A DNA stretch of 10,908 bases from Desulfosporosinus sp. (GCA_016278585.1 JADQBO010000278.1:1-10908), one strand, 5' to 3'; shown: positions 1 through 7,106, numbered from the stretch's first letter. A program made the numbers and translations. Notes: generated by a model from the sequence alone, not told the origin.

Positions 1-17
1 TATACTTGTTTATCCAT
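1..17 (-). CDS. 5' end of a divergent gene leaving the window (partial)
   Basis: Only the first five codons (Met-Asp-Lys-Gln-Val) and two further bases are present, so no function can be given. The start is chosen because an AGGGGG ribosome site (27-32) lies 9 bases upstream of an ATG at 17-15, and a well-formed sigma-A promoter (88-116) lies a further 56 bases upstream. The reading frame cannot be tested further. A short plus-strand open stretch over 1-102 is the alternative reading, but it has no visible support. Confidence 0.45.
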
Positions 18-87
18 TAGCCGTGTCCCCCTAGAACTGCCTTCTACTTCAAAGGCATCGTTTAATTATGTTCTGATAGTAGTCCTG

Positions 88-116
88 ATTATAATAGTAT
101 AGCATAATTGTTGCAA
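88..116 (-). promoter_or_regulatory. Sigma-A promoter for the leftward divergent gene
   Basis: On the minus strand a TTGCAA -35 box (111-116) is followed, after exactly 17 bases, by a perfect TATAAT -10 box (88-93). It points toward the AGGGGG/ATG start at position 17. The -35 hexamer also belongs to a stretch resembling the ADH sigma-54 promoter region (see findings), so the segment may have had another origin. Confidence 0.55.
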
Positions 117-207
117 ATCCCAATATGCTAAACATTGGAACCCACTTCCTAACTTGACCTGCCGTTAAGAATGCGATACCATCAATAATGAGCATGAGTT
201 TACATCA

Positions 208-236
208 TAGTCACGCCTAGCCCTCTTCTTTATAAT
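208..236 (+). promoter_or_regulatory. Candidate sigma-A promoter of the molybdopterin-binding protein gene
   Basis: TAGTCA (208-213, four of six to consensus) is followed after 17 bases by a perfect TATAAT (231-236), predicting a start near 243 and a leader of about 50 bases. A second, weaker candidate is TTGACC (154-159) with TACCAT (177-182), also spaced 17. The rest of 117-291 shows no gene or obvious RNA element. Confidence 0.45.
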
Positions 237-291
237 GAAACCATACGATGGAGTATACAACTCACTTATTTGATGTATTGGAGGCTATCCC

Positions 292-1314
292 ATGGAAAAA
301 ATAAAAGTGCGTGATTCAGTTGGTGCCATTCTTATCCATGACATGACTCAGATTATCCCTGGTGTCGTTAAAGGCGCACGTTTTCGTAAAGGACACGTCA
401 TTCGTGAAGAGGATATCCCTATTCTCTTAAGTATGGGGAAAGAACATATTTACGTCTGGGATCAAAAGCCTGGCCTTATTCATGAGAATGAAGCCGCGGA
501 GCGTCTCGCTCATGCAGTAGCCGGTTCAGGACTAATTCTTGATGAACCCAAAGAAGGAAAAATCACCCTGACGGCTGCCTACGATGGTCTCCTTTACTCT
601 TCGGAAGACGGTATTCTAGCGTTAAATACTTTAGACGGAGTTATCCTTGCCACACTGCACAATCATTACCCAGTCAAAAAAGGGGATAAAATTGCCGGAA
701 CCCGCGTTGTTCCCTTAATGATTGATGAAACTGTCATCGTTGAAGCGGAAAGAGTTGTCCAGTCGTTTGCAAAGCCTATACTAGAGGTAAGACCCCTAAA
801 CCCTTTTAAGGTCGGGATTATAATAACTGGAAGTGAAGTCTTTCATGGTCGAATACAAGATAAATTTGGTCCAGTACTGCGTTCTAAAATTGAAAATTGG
901 GGTTCTATAGTCCTAGAACAAACCTATGCCAGTGATGATGTAGCTCTGATACAGAGTAGCATTCGTCATCAACTAGATCAAGGGGCAGAAATGATCCTAG
1001 TCAGTGGTGGCATGTCTGTCGATCCTGATGACGTTACTCCCACCGCCATTAAAGAAATGGGAGCAGAACTAATAACTTACGGGTCTCCAGTTTTACCAGG
1101 CGCCATGTTTTTGCTAGCCTACATTGGCGATATTCCCATTATGGGATTACCCGGGTGCGTCATGTATTCGAAGACAACTGCCTTCGATTTAGTGGCTCCG
1201 CGCTTACTTGCTGGAGAAAGACTAACACGCCACGATATTGTCAAACTTGGAAGCGGCGGTCTTTGTCTTGACTGTCCGGTCTGCATCTATCCGCGCTGTT
1301 CTTTCGGTAAATAA
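292..1314 (+). CDS. Molybdopterin-binding protein (MoeA/MogA-like domain) with C-terminal Cys motif
   Basis: A 340-residue protein of the MoeA-like/MoaB-like molybdopterin-binding family; expected to be cytosolic, with no signal peptide or membrane segment. The pterin-binding fold lies at about residues 170-310, with TGSEV (179-183), SGGMSVDPDDVTP (238-250) and a GLPG segment (285-288), all recognisable MoaB/MogA-type signatures. The first ~165 residues are an N-terminal region particular to this subgroup and lack the MDGYA motif of true MoeA. The tail carries four cysteines (C325, C328, C331, C336) as CX2CX2CX4C, ending Phe-Gly-Lys, which suggests metal or Fe-S binding. The start is supported by GGAGG 8 bases before the ATG. 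The gene stands alone on the plus strand, converging on ADH. The exact role is unknown: it could carry or sense finished cofactor rather than insert metal. The domain is secure; the function is not. Confidence 0.85.
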   Translation: MEKIKVRDSVGAILIHDMTQIIPGVVKGARFRKGHVIREEDIPILLSMGKEHIYVWDQKPGLIHENEAAERLAHAVAGSGLILDEPKEGKITLTAAYDGLLYSSEDGILALNTLDGVILATLHNHYPVKKGDKIAGTRVVPLMIDETVIVEAERVVQSFAKPILEVRPLNPFKVGIIITGSEVFHGRIQDKFGPVLRSKIENWGSIVLEQTYASDDVALIQSSIRHQLDQGAEMILVSGGMSVDPDDVTPTAIKEMGAELITYGSPVLPGAMFLLAYIGDIPIMGLPGCVMYSKTTAFDLVAPRLLAGERLTRHDIVKLGSGGLCLDCPVCIYPRCSFGK

Positions 1315-1366
1315 ACTCGTTCAGCTTAAGCCGCCATCAGGCTTTGGTTAACAATAATATCATTAT

Positions 1367-1407
1367 AAAAAGTGGCTCGAAGGGAAATTGCCCTCGAGCC
1401 ACTTTTT
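1367..1407. terminator. Bidirectional rho-independent terminator
   Basis: A 14-bp perfect stem (1367-1380 with 1394-1407) is continued by GGG/CCC (1382-1384 with 1391-1393) across a one-base bulge, with a 6-base loop. The outer end of the stem is AAAAA on one arm and TTTTT on the other, so each strand has a U-run after the stem. It sits between the stops of two convergent genes and should serve both. Confidence 0.92.
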
Positions 1408-1438
1408 GAAGTCTAACTATATTAAATAAAAACTCTAA

Positions 1439-2602
1439 TTACAGTGCATTTTTATAGATTTGAACCACTTGTTCCAGTGTCGCTGTACGAGGATTGGTCA
1501 ATTGACAAGCATCTAGTTTTGCATTTCCAGCCATCAGAGTAAAATCTTCCTCTTTGACATTCAGTTCACTTAGACCCGTAGGAATTCCGACATCAACAGA
1601 CAAGGTAGCGATTGCTGTTAAGCATTTTTCTGCAGCTTCTCTGACAGAAAGTCCATCAATGTTTTCTCCCATTGCTACAGCGATTTCTGCATAACGCTCA
1701 AGATTGCCAATCATGTTAAAGCGACAAACATGGGGGAGCAGGATTGCATTACATACACCATGGGGCAAATTATAGAATCCACCTAATTGATGAGCCATTG
1801 AATGAACATAGCCCAAACTAGCATTATTAAAGGCCATACCTGCTAATAATTGAGCATAAGCCATTTGTTCACGTGCTTCAAAATCGTCCCCATTAGCTAC
1901 CGCTCGACGCAGGTATTTAGGGATTAATTTAAACGCCATCAAGGCTGCCGAATCGGTCACTGGCGTAGCAGCCGTAGAAACATACGCCTCAACAGCATGG
2001 GTTAGGGCATCCATTCCAGTTGCTGCAGTTAAGCTTGGTGGTTGTTTCATCATCAACAAGGGATCATTAATCGAGACATTCGGGGTTACATGCCAATCAA
2101 CAATGGCCATTTTAATATGACGTTCCGCGTCCGTGATAATACAGAATCTTGTCATTTCAGCGGCTGTACCAGCGGTGGTGTTAATAGCAATCATCGGAGC
2201 CATAGGCAATGGAGATTTATCAACGCCTTCATAATCATTAATTCTTCCACCATTACCTGCTACTAATCCGATTCCTTTAGCACAGTCATGGGCAGATCCT
2301 CCGCCTACGGAAACAATTAAGTCACACTTCTCTTTATTATAGATGTCAAAGCCATCATGTACGTTCTTATCGGTTGGATTTGGTTCGGCGCCGCCATAAA
2401 TTACGACTTTGACGCCTTCTTTTTCAATGATGTCAGCAATTTCCTGGGCCATACCAATTTTTTCGAGATACGCATCCGTCACTAGAAGTACTTTAGTTCC
2501 ACCGAGCAATTTAGCTTGTTTTCCTGTTTCTTGAGCGGCTCCTGCACCCATAAGGTTCACTGTTGGCATGAAGTACCCGTAAACTTGATGAATAACTGAC
2601 AT
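1439..2602 (-). CDS. Iron-containing (group III) alcohol dehydrogenase
   Basis: A 387-residue cytosolic NAD(P)-dependent alcohol dehydrogenase of the Fe-ADH family, interconverting primary alcohols and aldehydes. The nucleotide-binding GGGS is at residues 100-103, with D106 following. The four metal ligands expected from the FucO family are all present with the right spacing: D198 and H202 (GMDALTHAVEAY), H267 (GYVHSMAH) and H281 (LPHG). The N-terminus (VYGYFMPTVNLMGAG) resembles the Desulfovibrio-type ADH. The ATG at 2602 is chosen because GGGAGG (2611-2616) lies 8 bases upstream and the length fits the family; an in-frame ATG at 2650 would add 16 residues with no ribosome site. The gene is monocistronic, with its own sigma-54 promoter and a strong terminator. 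Paired with the AOR in this window it would complete alcohol-aldehyde-acid interconversion. The natural substrate (for example ethanol) is inferred. Confidence 0.93.
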   Translation of the reverse strand: MSVIHQVYGYFMPTVNLMGAGAAQETGKQAKLLGGTKVLLVTDAYLEKIGMAQEIADIIEKEGVKVVIYGGAEPNPTDKNVHDGFDIYNKEKCDLIVSVGGGSAHDCAKGIGLVAGNGGRINDYEGVDKSPLPMAPMIAINTTAGTAAEMTRFCIITDAERHIKMAIVDWHVTPNVSINDPLLMMKQPPSLTAATGMDALTHAVEAYVSTAATPVTDSAALMAFKLIPKYLRRAVANGDDFEAREQMAYAQLLAGMAFNNASLGYVHSMAHQLGGFYNLPHGVCNAILLPHVCRFNMIGNLERYAEIAVAMGENIDGLSVREAAEKCLTAIATLSVDVGIPTGLSELNVKEEDFTLMAGNAKLDACQLTNPRTATLEQVVQIYKNAL

Positions 2603-2610
2603 ATTCAATT

Positions 2611-2616
2611 CCTCCC
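2611..2616 (-). promoter_or_regulatory. Ribosome binding site fixing the ADH start
   Basis: GGGAGG on the minus strand, 8 bases before the ATG at 2602. It selects the 387-residue product over a longer in-frame ATG at 2650. Confidence 0.85.
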
Positions 2617-2687
2617 ATTTCTTTTTATAGTTTTTTAGGTTCCCTAGCAATTTAATATTATTGCCTTAATTGGATATCTTTATCTAT

Positions 2688-2703
2688 TGCAAAACCCATG
2701 CCA
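2688..2703 (-). promoter_or_regulatory. Sigma-54 (-24/-12) promoter of the ADH gene
   Basis: The minus strand reads TGGCATGGGTTTTGCA: TGGCAT, five bases, then TTGCA. This matches the TGGCAC-N5-TTGC(A/T) consensus except for the last base of the -24 block, and the invariant GG and GC are present. The predicted start is near 2677, giving a leader of about 75 bases. Sigma-54 promoters need an enhancer-binding activator, and one is encoded at 9553 onward. Confidence 0.8.
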
Positions 2704-2797
2704 AACGTTGGAAATTTTTTGATTTATCTGTTCTTACGCTACTTACAAGGCAGATAATAGTGATTTTTATAAATAATTCAAAGTTTATTAAATCTTT

Positions 2798-2812
2798 CAC
2801 TACTTTTTAGTG
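2798..2812. repeat. Short palindrome upstream of the ADH promoter
   Basis: CACTA and TAGTG arms are separated by 5 bases. The centre is about 100 bp upstream of the ADH -24 element, a distance usual for activator sites. It does not resemble the paired palindromes upstream of AOR. The rest of 2704-2890 shows no gene and no other clear element. Confidence 0.2.
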
Positions 2813-2884
2813 CTCTAGTTCGATACACATGTACCTAATTCAAACGCGTCATTTGAGAACACTTTCTAATACATTAGTTTTCCT

Positions 2885-2924
2885 AAACAAAATACGACAA
2901 ATGGCAATTAGCCTTTGTCGTATT
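2885..2924 (-). terminator. Terminator of the cofactor biosynthesis cluster
   Basis: An 11-bp perfect stem (2891-2901 with 2914-2924) plus an inner GGC/GCC, separated by a one-base bulge and a five-base loop. On the minus strand it is followed by a T-rich tail (TTGTTTAGG). It begins 45 bases after the stop of the MoeA-PBP gene, as expected for the end of that transcript. Confidence 0.72.
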
Positions 2925-2968
2925 AAAAATCGTTGTCTCAAAACCCCTATTTATTTAAATAAACTATA

Positions 2969-4876
2969 TTAATCGTAAAAAACCCCAGTTTCTCGAACGT
3001 CATACCCACCCAACGCCAGAACATCGTCTTGGAATTCTTTACTTTGAATAACCGAAACCATCGCCTTCATGCGGGGTTCCTCAAGATATTCACGTGGAAT
3101 CGCCAGATCATAGCGTTCCTCCCCGATCACAATGAAGTCCAGACCCAGGGCTTCGGCTGCACTTTGAATACCCAGCCCAACATCCGCTGCTCCCGAGGCA
3201 ACTGCTATTGCCACCGCTAAATGGGTAAATTCCTCTCGCTCGTACCCTAAAATTTGCTCTTTACTAAGGCCTTGCTTTTGGAGCAAGTAATCAAAAAGAA
3301 CTCGCGTTCCCGATCCACCCTGTCGATTGATAAATCGGATACCCGGCTTAGTAAAATCCGCTAGGGTCTTTATGTTTAGTGGATTCCCTTTTGGAACGAT
3401 AAGAACTTGCGTCCGATAAACCAAGTTCATCAAGGCGATATCTCTTCCCGGCAAGAAACGTTTTAGATAGGCATGATTGTATTCCCCTGTTTCGGGATCG
3501 AGTAAATGAATTCCAGCAAAATGAGCTTCCTCTTTGCGCAAGGATAAAATTCCGGCAAGACTCCCTACATGGGCTGAAGCGATGCCTCCATACCCACCTT
3601 TAGCCTTCATATGACTGCTTAATACATCCAAGGTTAGATCATGAGATCCGATACATACCAGGGTTTCTTCCAACTCCGAAACCGGGCGCAGAAGCTCTAC
3701 AGGGACTGTTTCACCTTCATGAAATCCTTCCTGTAAGCGAGGAACCCGTAGCATTCCATCTGCTCTGACCAGGCTCATCGTCACGCCGGCACCCCGACTC
3801 AAAGGGGCGGCTACCCAGCGCTCCCCGACTTTCCCCACTTTAACCCGCACAAACTCTTCACTACCTAACGAGGAAAAGACTTTCTTGCTGATCACGGCAT
3901 CCAGCGTAGCCTGGGAGTCTTTACTTAAACCTTGGTAATGCTTAACCCAAGGTTCTAAAAATAAATGTGCTGTCAGATAAGCCGATACAGGATAACCAGG
4001 GATCCCGATGGTAGGTTTCCCTTGTATTTCACCTAAGACTACAGGTTTACCAGGTTTAATAGCTACTCCATGCAGATAAAGGGTTCCATGTTTCTCAACC
4101 ATATGGGACGTATAGTCGTCCCGGCCCTGGGATGATCCAGCGATGAGAATCAGAATATCCTGAGACGCTGCCATTTGCAGAATAGCTGCTTCTAGTTGTT
4201 CTGGTTTGTCAGGTGTAATCGGCCATATTTTTGCAGATCCTCCCCATTCTTCCACTAAGGAAGCCAGAACTGTAGAATTACTATCGACAATATCTCCCAC
4301 CTGAAGGTCCGCCTCCACAGGACGAATTTCATCTCCTGTCGGCAAGATCCCTACCTGAGGTTTACACCGGACAATTACCTCTAAAACCCCTGCAGCCAGT
4401 AATGCTCCCTGATCTTGGGGACGAATGCGGTGATGAATGGGTAGTAGTACTTCTCCTTCAACAATGTCTTCTCCTACTGGACGAACATGATTCCAAGGTA
4501 CGATGGGTGCCTGGAGCAAAATTCCGCGCTCCCCCAATTCTAAGACATCTTCAAGCATGACGACTGCATCCATTCCCTCTGGAAGAGGATCCCCTGTATC
4601 CACTTGAATAGCTTGAACTCCAAGTTCTAACCAACGAGGCTCACGCTCCGAAATCCCATGGGTATCCTTGGCCTTAATTGCATATCCATCCATCGCAGAC
4701 GCTGCAAAATGGGGCGAACTTCTTTTGGCCCGGACGATGGTACCCGTAATTCTATGCAATGCTAAACGTACATCAATCGATTCGTTTTTTGGACGACAGC
4801 GCTCAGCAAGCTTGTCCATCATCGATCCTAGTCCTTCTTGCCAAGCTGTATTTTCAAGATATATTTGGCGTTCCAC
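2969..4876 (-). CDS. moeA: MoeA fused to a C-terminal PBP-like (substrate-binding-type) domain
   Basis: A 635-residue cytosolic protein with two parts. Residues 1-400 are MoeA, which inserts molybdate or tungstate into adenylated pterin. MDGYA (62-66) and GED (135-137) match the MoeA motifs carrying essential aspartates (D59 and D142 in E. coli). TGDE (180-183), GSSQGRDDYT (247-256), KPGKP (274-278) and GIPGYPVSA (291-299) also fit. Residues ~405-635 are a PBP-like domain related to LysR/type 2 substrate-binding folds, with a typical RQGGSGTR ligand loop (518-525) and a GAADVGLGI segment (562-570). The start is GTG, set by GGGGAGG (4886-4892) 9 bases upstream. It follows moeA by 35 bases and is the last gene before the terminator. 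This architecture is known in archaea and clostridia; what the extra domain binds is unproven, with oxyanion or pterin as options. It may be the metal-selective partner of the other MoeA. Confidence 0.9.
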   Translation of the reverse strand: MERQIYLENTAWQEGLGSMMDKLAERCRPKNESIDVRLALHRITGTIVRAKRSSPHFAASAMDGYAIKAKDTHGISEREPRWLELGVQAIQVDTGDPLPEGMDAVVMLEDVLELGERGILLQAPIVPWNHVRPVGEDIVEGEVLLPIHHRIRPQDQGALLAAGVLEVIVRCKPQVGILPTGDEIRPVEADLQVGDIVDSNSTVLASLVEEWGGSAKIWPITPDKPEQLEAAILQMAASQDILILIAGSSQGRDDYTSHMVEKHGTLYLHGVAIKPGKPVVLGEIQGKPTIGIPGYPVSAYLTAHLFLEPWVKHYQGLSKDSQATLDAVISKKVFSSLGSEEFVRVKVGKVGERWVAAPLSRGAGVTMSLVRADGMLRVPRLQEGFHEGETVPVELLRPVSELEETLVCIGSHDLTLDVLSSHMKAKGGYGGIASAHVGSLAGILSLRKEEAHFAGIHLLDPETGEYNHAYLKRFLPGRDIALMNLVYRTQVLIVPKGNPLNIKTLADFTKPGIRFINRQGGSGTRVLFDYLLQKQGLSKEQILGYEREEFTHLAVAIAVASGAADVGLGIQSAAEALGLDFIVIGEERYDLAIPREYLEEPRMKAMVSVIQSKEFQDDVLALGGYDVRETGVFYD

Positions 4877-4885
4877 GTTCCTTTA

Positions 4886-4892
4886 CCTCCCC
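4886..4892 (-). promoter_or_regulatory. Ribosome binding site for the GTG start of MoeA-PBP
   Basis: GGGGAGG on the minus strand, 9 bases before the GTG at 4876-4874. No ATG nearby has comparable spacing. Confidence 0.7.
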
Positions 4893-4911
4893 TTTTCAAA
4901 CAGTTTATATC

Positions 4912-6153
4912 TTAACGCATGAGTCGAAAGAAGATTTCCTTCCCTGCTTCTATACCCTCTGTATCTAAGGGAATATGCACTATAGCATCGGCCAGTACCA
5001 TTGTTCTTATTAGGCCAGATTTCCCTCGAATTGGTTCAACCTGCCATCCTTCACCATTGGGTATGAGCCGCACTCGCACAAACTCTTCCCGTCCACTTCC
5101 GGAATATAAATTTTGAGATATTGTTCCCTTGGGTAAAGGGTCGACTTGAGGATTAATAACTGACCCGTCCAATAAGGGACGAACGAGTGTATCGAAAACG
5201 ATCATTGCCGAGGCAGGATGTCCGGGAAGTCCAAAAATCAACTTACCATCCACAACCCCACCGATCGTTGGTTTCCCGGGCTTAAGGGCTAAACCATGGA
5301 AAAGCAGGCCAGGCTCTCCTAGTTCGCTGATAAGCTGGGCGGACAAATCGCGCAACCCTACGGAGCTACCGCCGGAGAGCAAAACCATATCATTTTCATT
5401 TAACATCTGGGCAAGGACTAGACGGAGTTCTTCCAGATTATCTTTCACTATTCCGTAATACCGAGCATCTGCACCACTTTCTAAGGCTTGCCCAAGTAAG
5501 GTGTAACCATTAATATCTCTTGACTGCCCAGGTAGAGGTTCTTGGTCTGGATGAATAATTTCATCCCCAGTCGAAAGAATTCCGACTCGAAAACGAGGTA
5601 AAACTGAGACCTGGGCTAGCCCAAGGGATGCCAAAAGTCCCATTTCCTGAGGTCTGATTCGAGTAAATTTCGAAAGAAGAACTTCCCCTTCGGCTAAATC
5701 TTCACCAATGTCAATGAGATTTTCTCCCGGTGCAACGGCCTTGGTGACACCATAAAGTGTTTCTCCAAAGTGTTCTAAGCGTTCAACCATTACAACAGCA
5801 TCCGCTCCCTCAGGAAGCATTCCACCGGTGGGCATGAGTATACCCGTCCCTTGTTCCAAGGGTTGGATAGGAGCCTCTCCCATTCGTATTTCGCCACGAC
5901 ACTCTACCAACGCAGGCATACTTTCACTAGCTCCAAAGGTATCCGCCGCTCGAACGGCCATCCCGTCCATCGTAGATTTACGAAAATGTGGTACCGCACA
6001 GGATGCTGAAATATCTTGAGTAAGAATACGTCCTAGTGATTCAGCCAACGGAATTTTTTCAACACGCTGATAAAATGAGAGAACATAGGGTTTTAAGGCA
6101 TCGATTGCCTCAGCCAAAGTTTGGACCTTGAATAATTCACTACTGCTTCCCAT
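4912..6153 (-). CDS. moeA: Molybdopterin molybdenumtransferase MoeA
   Basis: A 413-residue, full-length stand-alone MoeA, the cytosolic enzyme that releases AMP from adenylyl-molybdopterin while inserting molybdate or tungstate. Motifs in order: TMDGMAV (61-67, D63 as essential Asp), GED (150-152), STGDE (194-198), a SGGSSVGLRD loop (260-269), KPGKP (291-295), GLPGHPAS (308-315) and the C-terminal domain IV after about residue 335. The ATG at 6153 has AAAGGTGAT shortly upstream. The gene lies 33 bases after the ThiF-like gene and 35 bases before MoeA-PBP, so all are probably on one transcript. It is clearly divergent from the MoeA half of its neighbour and is not a recent duplicate. Two different MoeA proteins are usual in organisms using both Mo and W; which one handles which metal is not visible here. 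Confidence 0.93.
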   Translation of the reverse strand: MGSSSELFKVQTLAEAIDALKPYVLSFYQRVEKIPLAESLGRILTQDISASCAVPHFRKSTMDGMAVRAADTFGASESMPALVECRGEIRMGEAPIQPLEQGTGILMPTGGMLPEGADAVVMVERLEHFGETLYGVTKAVAPGENLIDIGEDLAEGEVLLSKFTRIRPQEMGLLASLGLAQVSVLPRFRVGILSTGDEIIHPDQEPLPGQSRDINGYTLLGQALESGADARYYGIVKDNLEELRLVLAQMLNENDMVLLSGGSSVGLRDLSAQLISELGEPGLLFHGLALKPGKPTIGGVVDGKLIFGLPGHPASAMIVFDTLVRPLLDGSVINPQVDPLPKGTISQNLYSGSGREEFVRVRLIPNGEGWQVEPIRGKSGLIRTMVLADAIVHIPLDTEGIEAGKEIFFRLMR

Positions 6154-6186
6154 GCTCTATCACCTTTCATGATCATATTTTCTATA

Positions 6187-6873
6187 TTAACCGATTTCAA
6201 ATCGTTCAAACTCCATAGTCAATAAATCTACCTGTAACCAAGCCCGGCGCAAAGCAGGCCCTCGTCCAACCAGTAATTTTACACTCTCTGCTACACTTAG
6301 GCTTGCCAAAACAGCAGGCGTAAATGCTGGATTACCCCACGTGCTTTCGACCCCTTTTTCCCCTCGACCAAATAAGCGCCTAACACTAAAATCCCCCGGC
6401 ATACTCACTCCTATTTGACCAAACCAACCAGCGATGCTTGCAAAAACGAGGGGTAGTTTCATTTGATGGCAAACTTGTTCCAAGGCAACACGCGCGGGCA
6501 ATGAGTCAAGAGCATCACATACTAAATCGACATCCTGAAATAATTCAGGACCCTTCTCCTCCGCAAACCACCCTTTAATAATATCAACTTGTACTTCAGA
6601 ATTTACACTTCGCAATCTATCCCTTGCAGCTTCCACTTTCCACTGCCCAATACTTAATTCGGTTGCCATAATCTGGCGATTAAGATTACTCGCTTCCAGG
6701 CGGTCTCCATCGATTAACACTAGCCGGCCAACCCCGATCCGAGCGAGTTCCTCGGCTATATAACCTCCCAGTCCTCCACACCCAACAATTGCTACACATG
6801 ACTTAGTGAGCTTATCTTGGTCCTTATCCGATAAGGTTTTCTTATTACGCGCATAACGATCCTCGAATTTCAT
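6187..6873 (-). CDS. ThiF/MoeB/HesA-family adenylyltransferase, compact form
   Basis: A 228-residue E1-like enzyme expected to adenylate the C-terminal glycine of the MoaD-type protein encoded immediately upstream, priming it for sulfur transfer to molybdopterin. It shows the nucleotide loop VGCGGLGG (30-37), the acidic strand DGDRLEASNLNRQ (55-67, with the conserved N and R residues) and DALDS (120-124). The start is the ATG at 6873, with GGGAGGAGG (6879-6887) just upstream and only one base after the moaD stop; an in-frame ATG at 6918 lies inside moaD and is rejected. The paired CxxC zinc sites of classic MoeB/ThiF are absent: the only cysteines are C26, C32, C119 and C135. It also lacks a rhodanese domain. 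A ThiF-type role in thiamine synthesis is possible, but the neighbours argue for molybdopterin. Confidence 0.85.
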   Translation of the reverse strand: MKFEDRYARNKKTLSDKDQDKLTKSCVAIVGCGGLGGYIAEELARIGVGRLVLIDGDRLEASNLNRQIMATELSIGQWKVEAARDRLRSVNSEVQVDIIKGWFAEEKGPELFQDVDLVCDALDSLPARVALEQVCHQMKLPLVFASIAGWFGQIGVSMPGDFSVRRLFGRGEKGVESTWGNPAFTPAVLASLSVAESVKLLVGRGPALRRAWLQVDLLTMEFERFEIG

Positions 6874-6874
6874 A

Positions 6875-7099
6875 TTAACCTCCTCCCACAGGTGGAAAGA
6901 GTGCAATGGTATCACCATTCTTTATAACGTGCTGTTCATTAACATCCCGCCCATTAACTAGGCAAATAGCGACTTCCTCAGGGGTAATGTTCAATGATTG
7001 GAGGACATCGAGAACCCTACTCCCTTCTGGTAGATCCCTCTCTTCAACCTTAAAACGACCATCCCGAAACGTTGCAAATAATTTTACAGTTACACGCAC
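6875..7099 (-). CDS. moaD: MoaD/ThiS-family sulfur carrier, small subunit of molybdopterin synthase
   Basis: A 74-residue ubiquitin-like beta-grasp protein ending in Gly-Gly, as required for adenylation and thiocarboxylate formation. The N-terminus VTVKLFATFRD, the middle LPEGSRVLDVL and the end GDTIALFPPVGGG are typical of MoaD. The start is GTG at 7099-7097, chosen because GGAGG (7107-7111) is 7 bases upstream and the product begins directly with the first beta strand; an upstream ATG at 7165 would add 22 non-homologous residues and lacks that spacing. It is the first gene of the cofactor cluster and is followed after one base by its probable adenylating partner. No MoaE is present in the window, so the partner subunit must lie elsewhere. 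It may be a tungsten-enzyme-specific MoaD. Confidence 0.88.
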   Translation of the reverse strand: MRVTVKLFATFRDGRFKVEERDLPEGSRVLDVLQSLNITPEEVAICLVNGRDVNEQHVIKNGDTIALFPPVGGG

Positions 7100-7106
7100 T
7101 CTTATT

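Noticed and set aside
1..102. Plus-strand open stretch that could be the end of an upstream gene
   Set aside because: Only 33 codons with no recognisable domain; the opposite strand has a promoter, ribosome site and start here that explain the region better.
117..291. Possible molybdenum/tungsten cofactor riboswitch before the molybdopterin-binding protein gene
   Set aside because: I could not find the multi-stem structure expected of the Moco RNA motif. A covariance-model search of this leader would settle it.
2042..2266. Open frame antisense to the ADH gene, and similar antisense frames at 3029-3220, 4668-4968, 5828-6019, 6906-7160 and 8135-9176
   Set aside because: All lie opposite well-identified genes, have no recognisable domains or supporting ribosome sites, and look like by-products of the real coding strand.
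2603..2650. Longer ADH start at 2650 adding 16 residues
   Set aside because: It has no ribosome site, the extra residues do not look like family sequence, and a strong GGGAGG serves the ATG at 2602.
2647..2664. Weak inverted repeat (GCAAT/ATTGC) in the ADH leader
   Set aside because: Five A/T-rich pairs with an 8-base loop is too weak to call a riboswitch or attenuator.
6874..6918. ThiF-like gene starting at 6918 inside moaD
   Set aside because: It would overlap moaD by 44 bases, while the ATG at 6873 has an excellent ribosome site.
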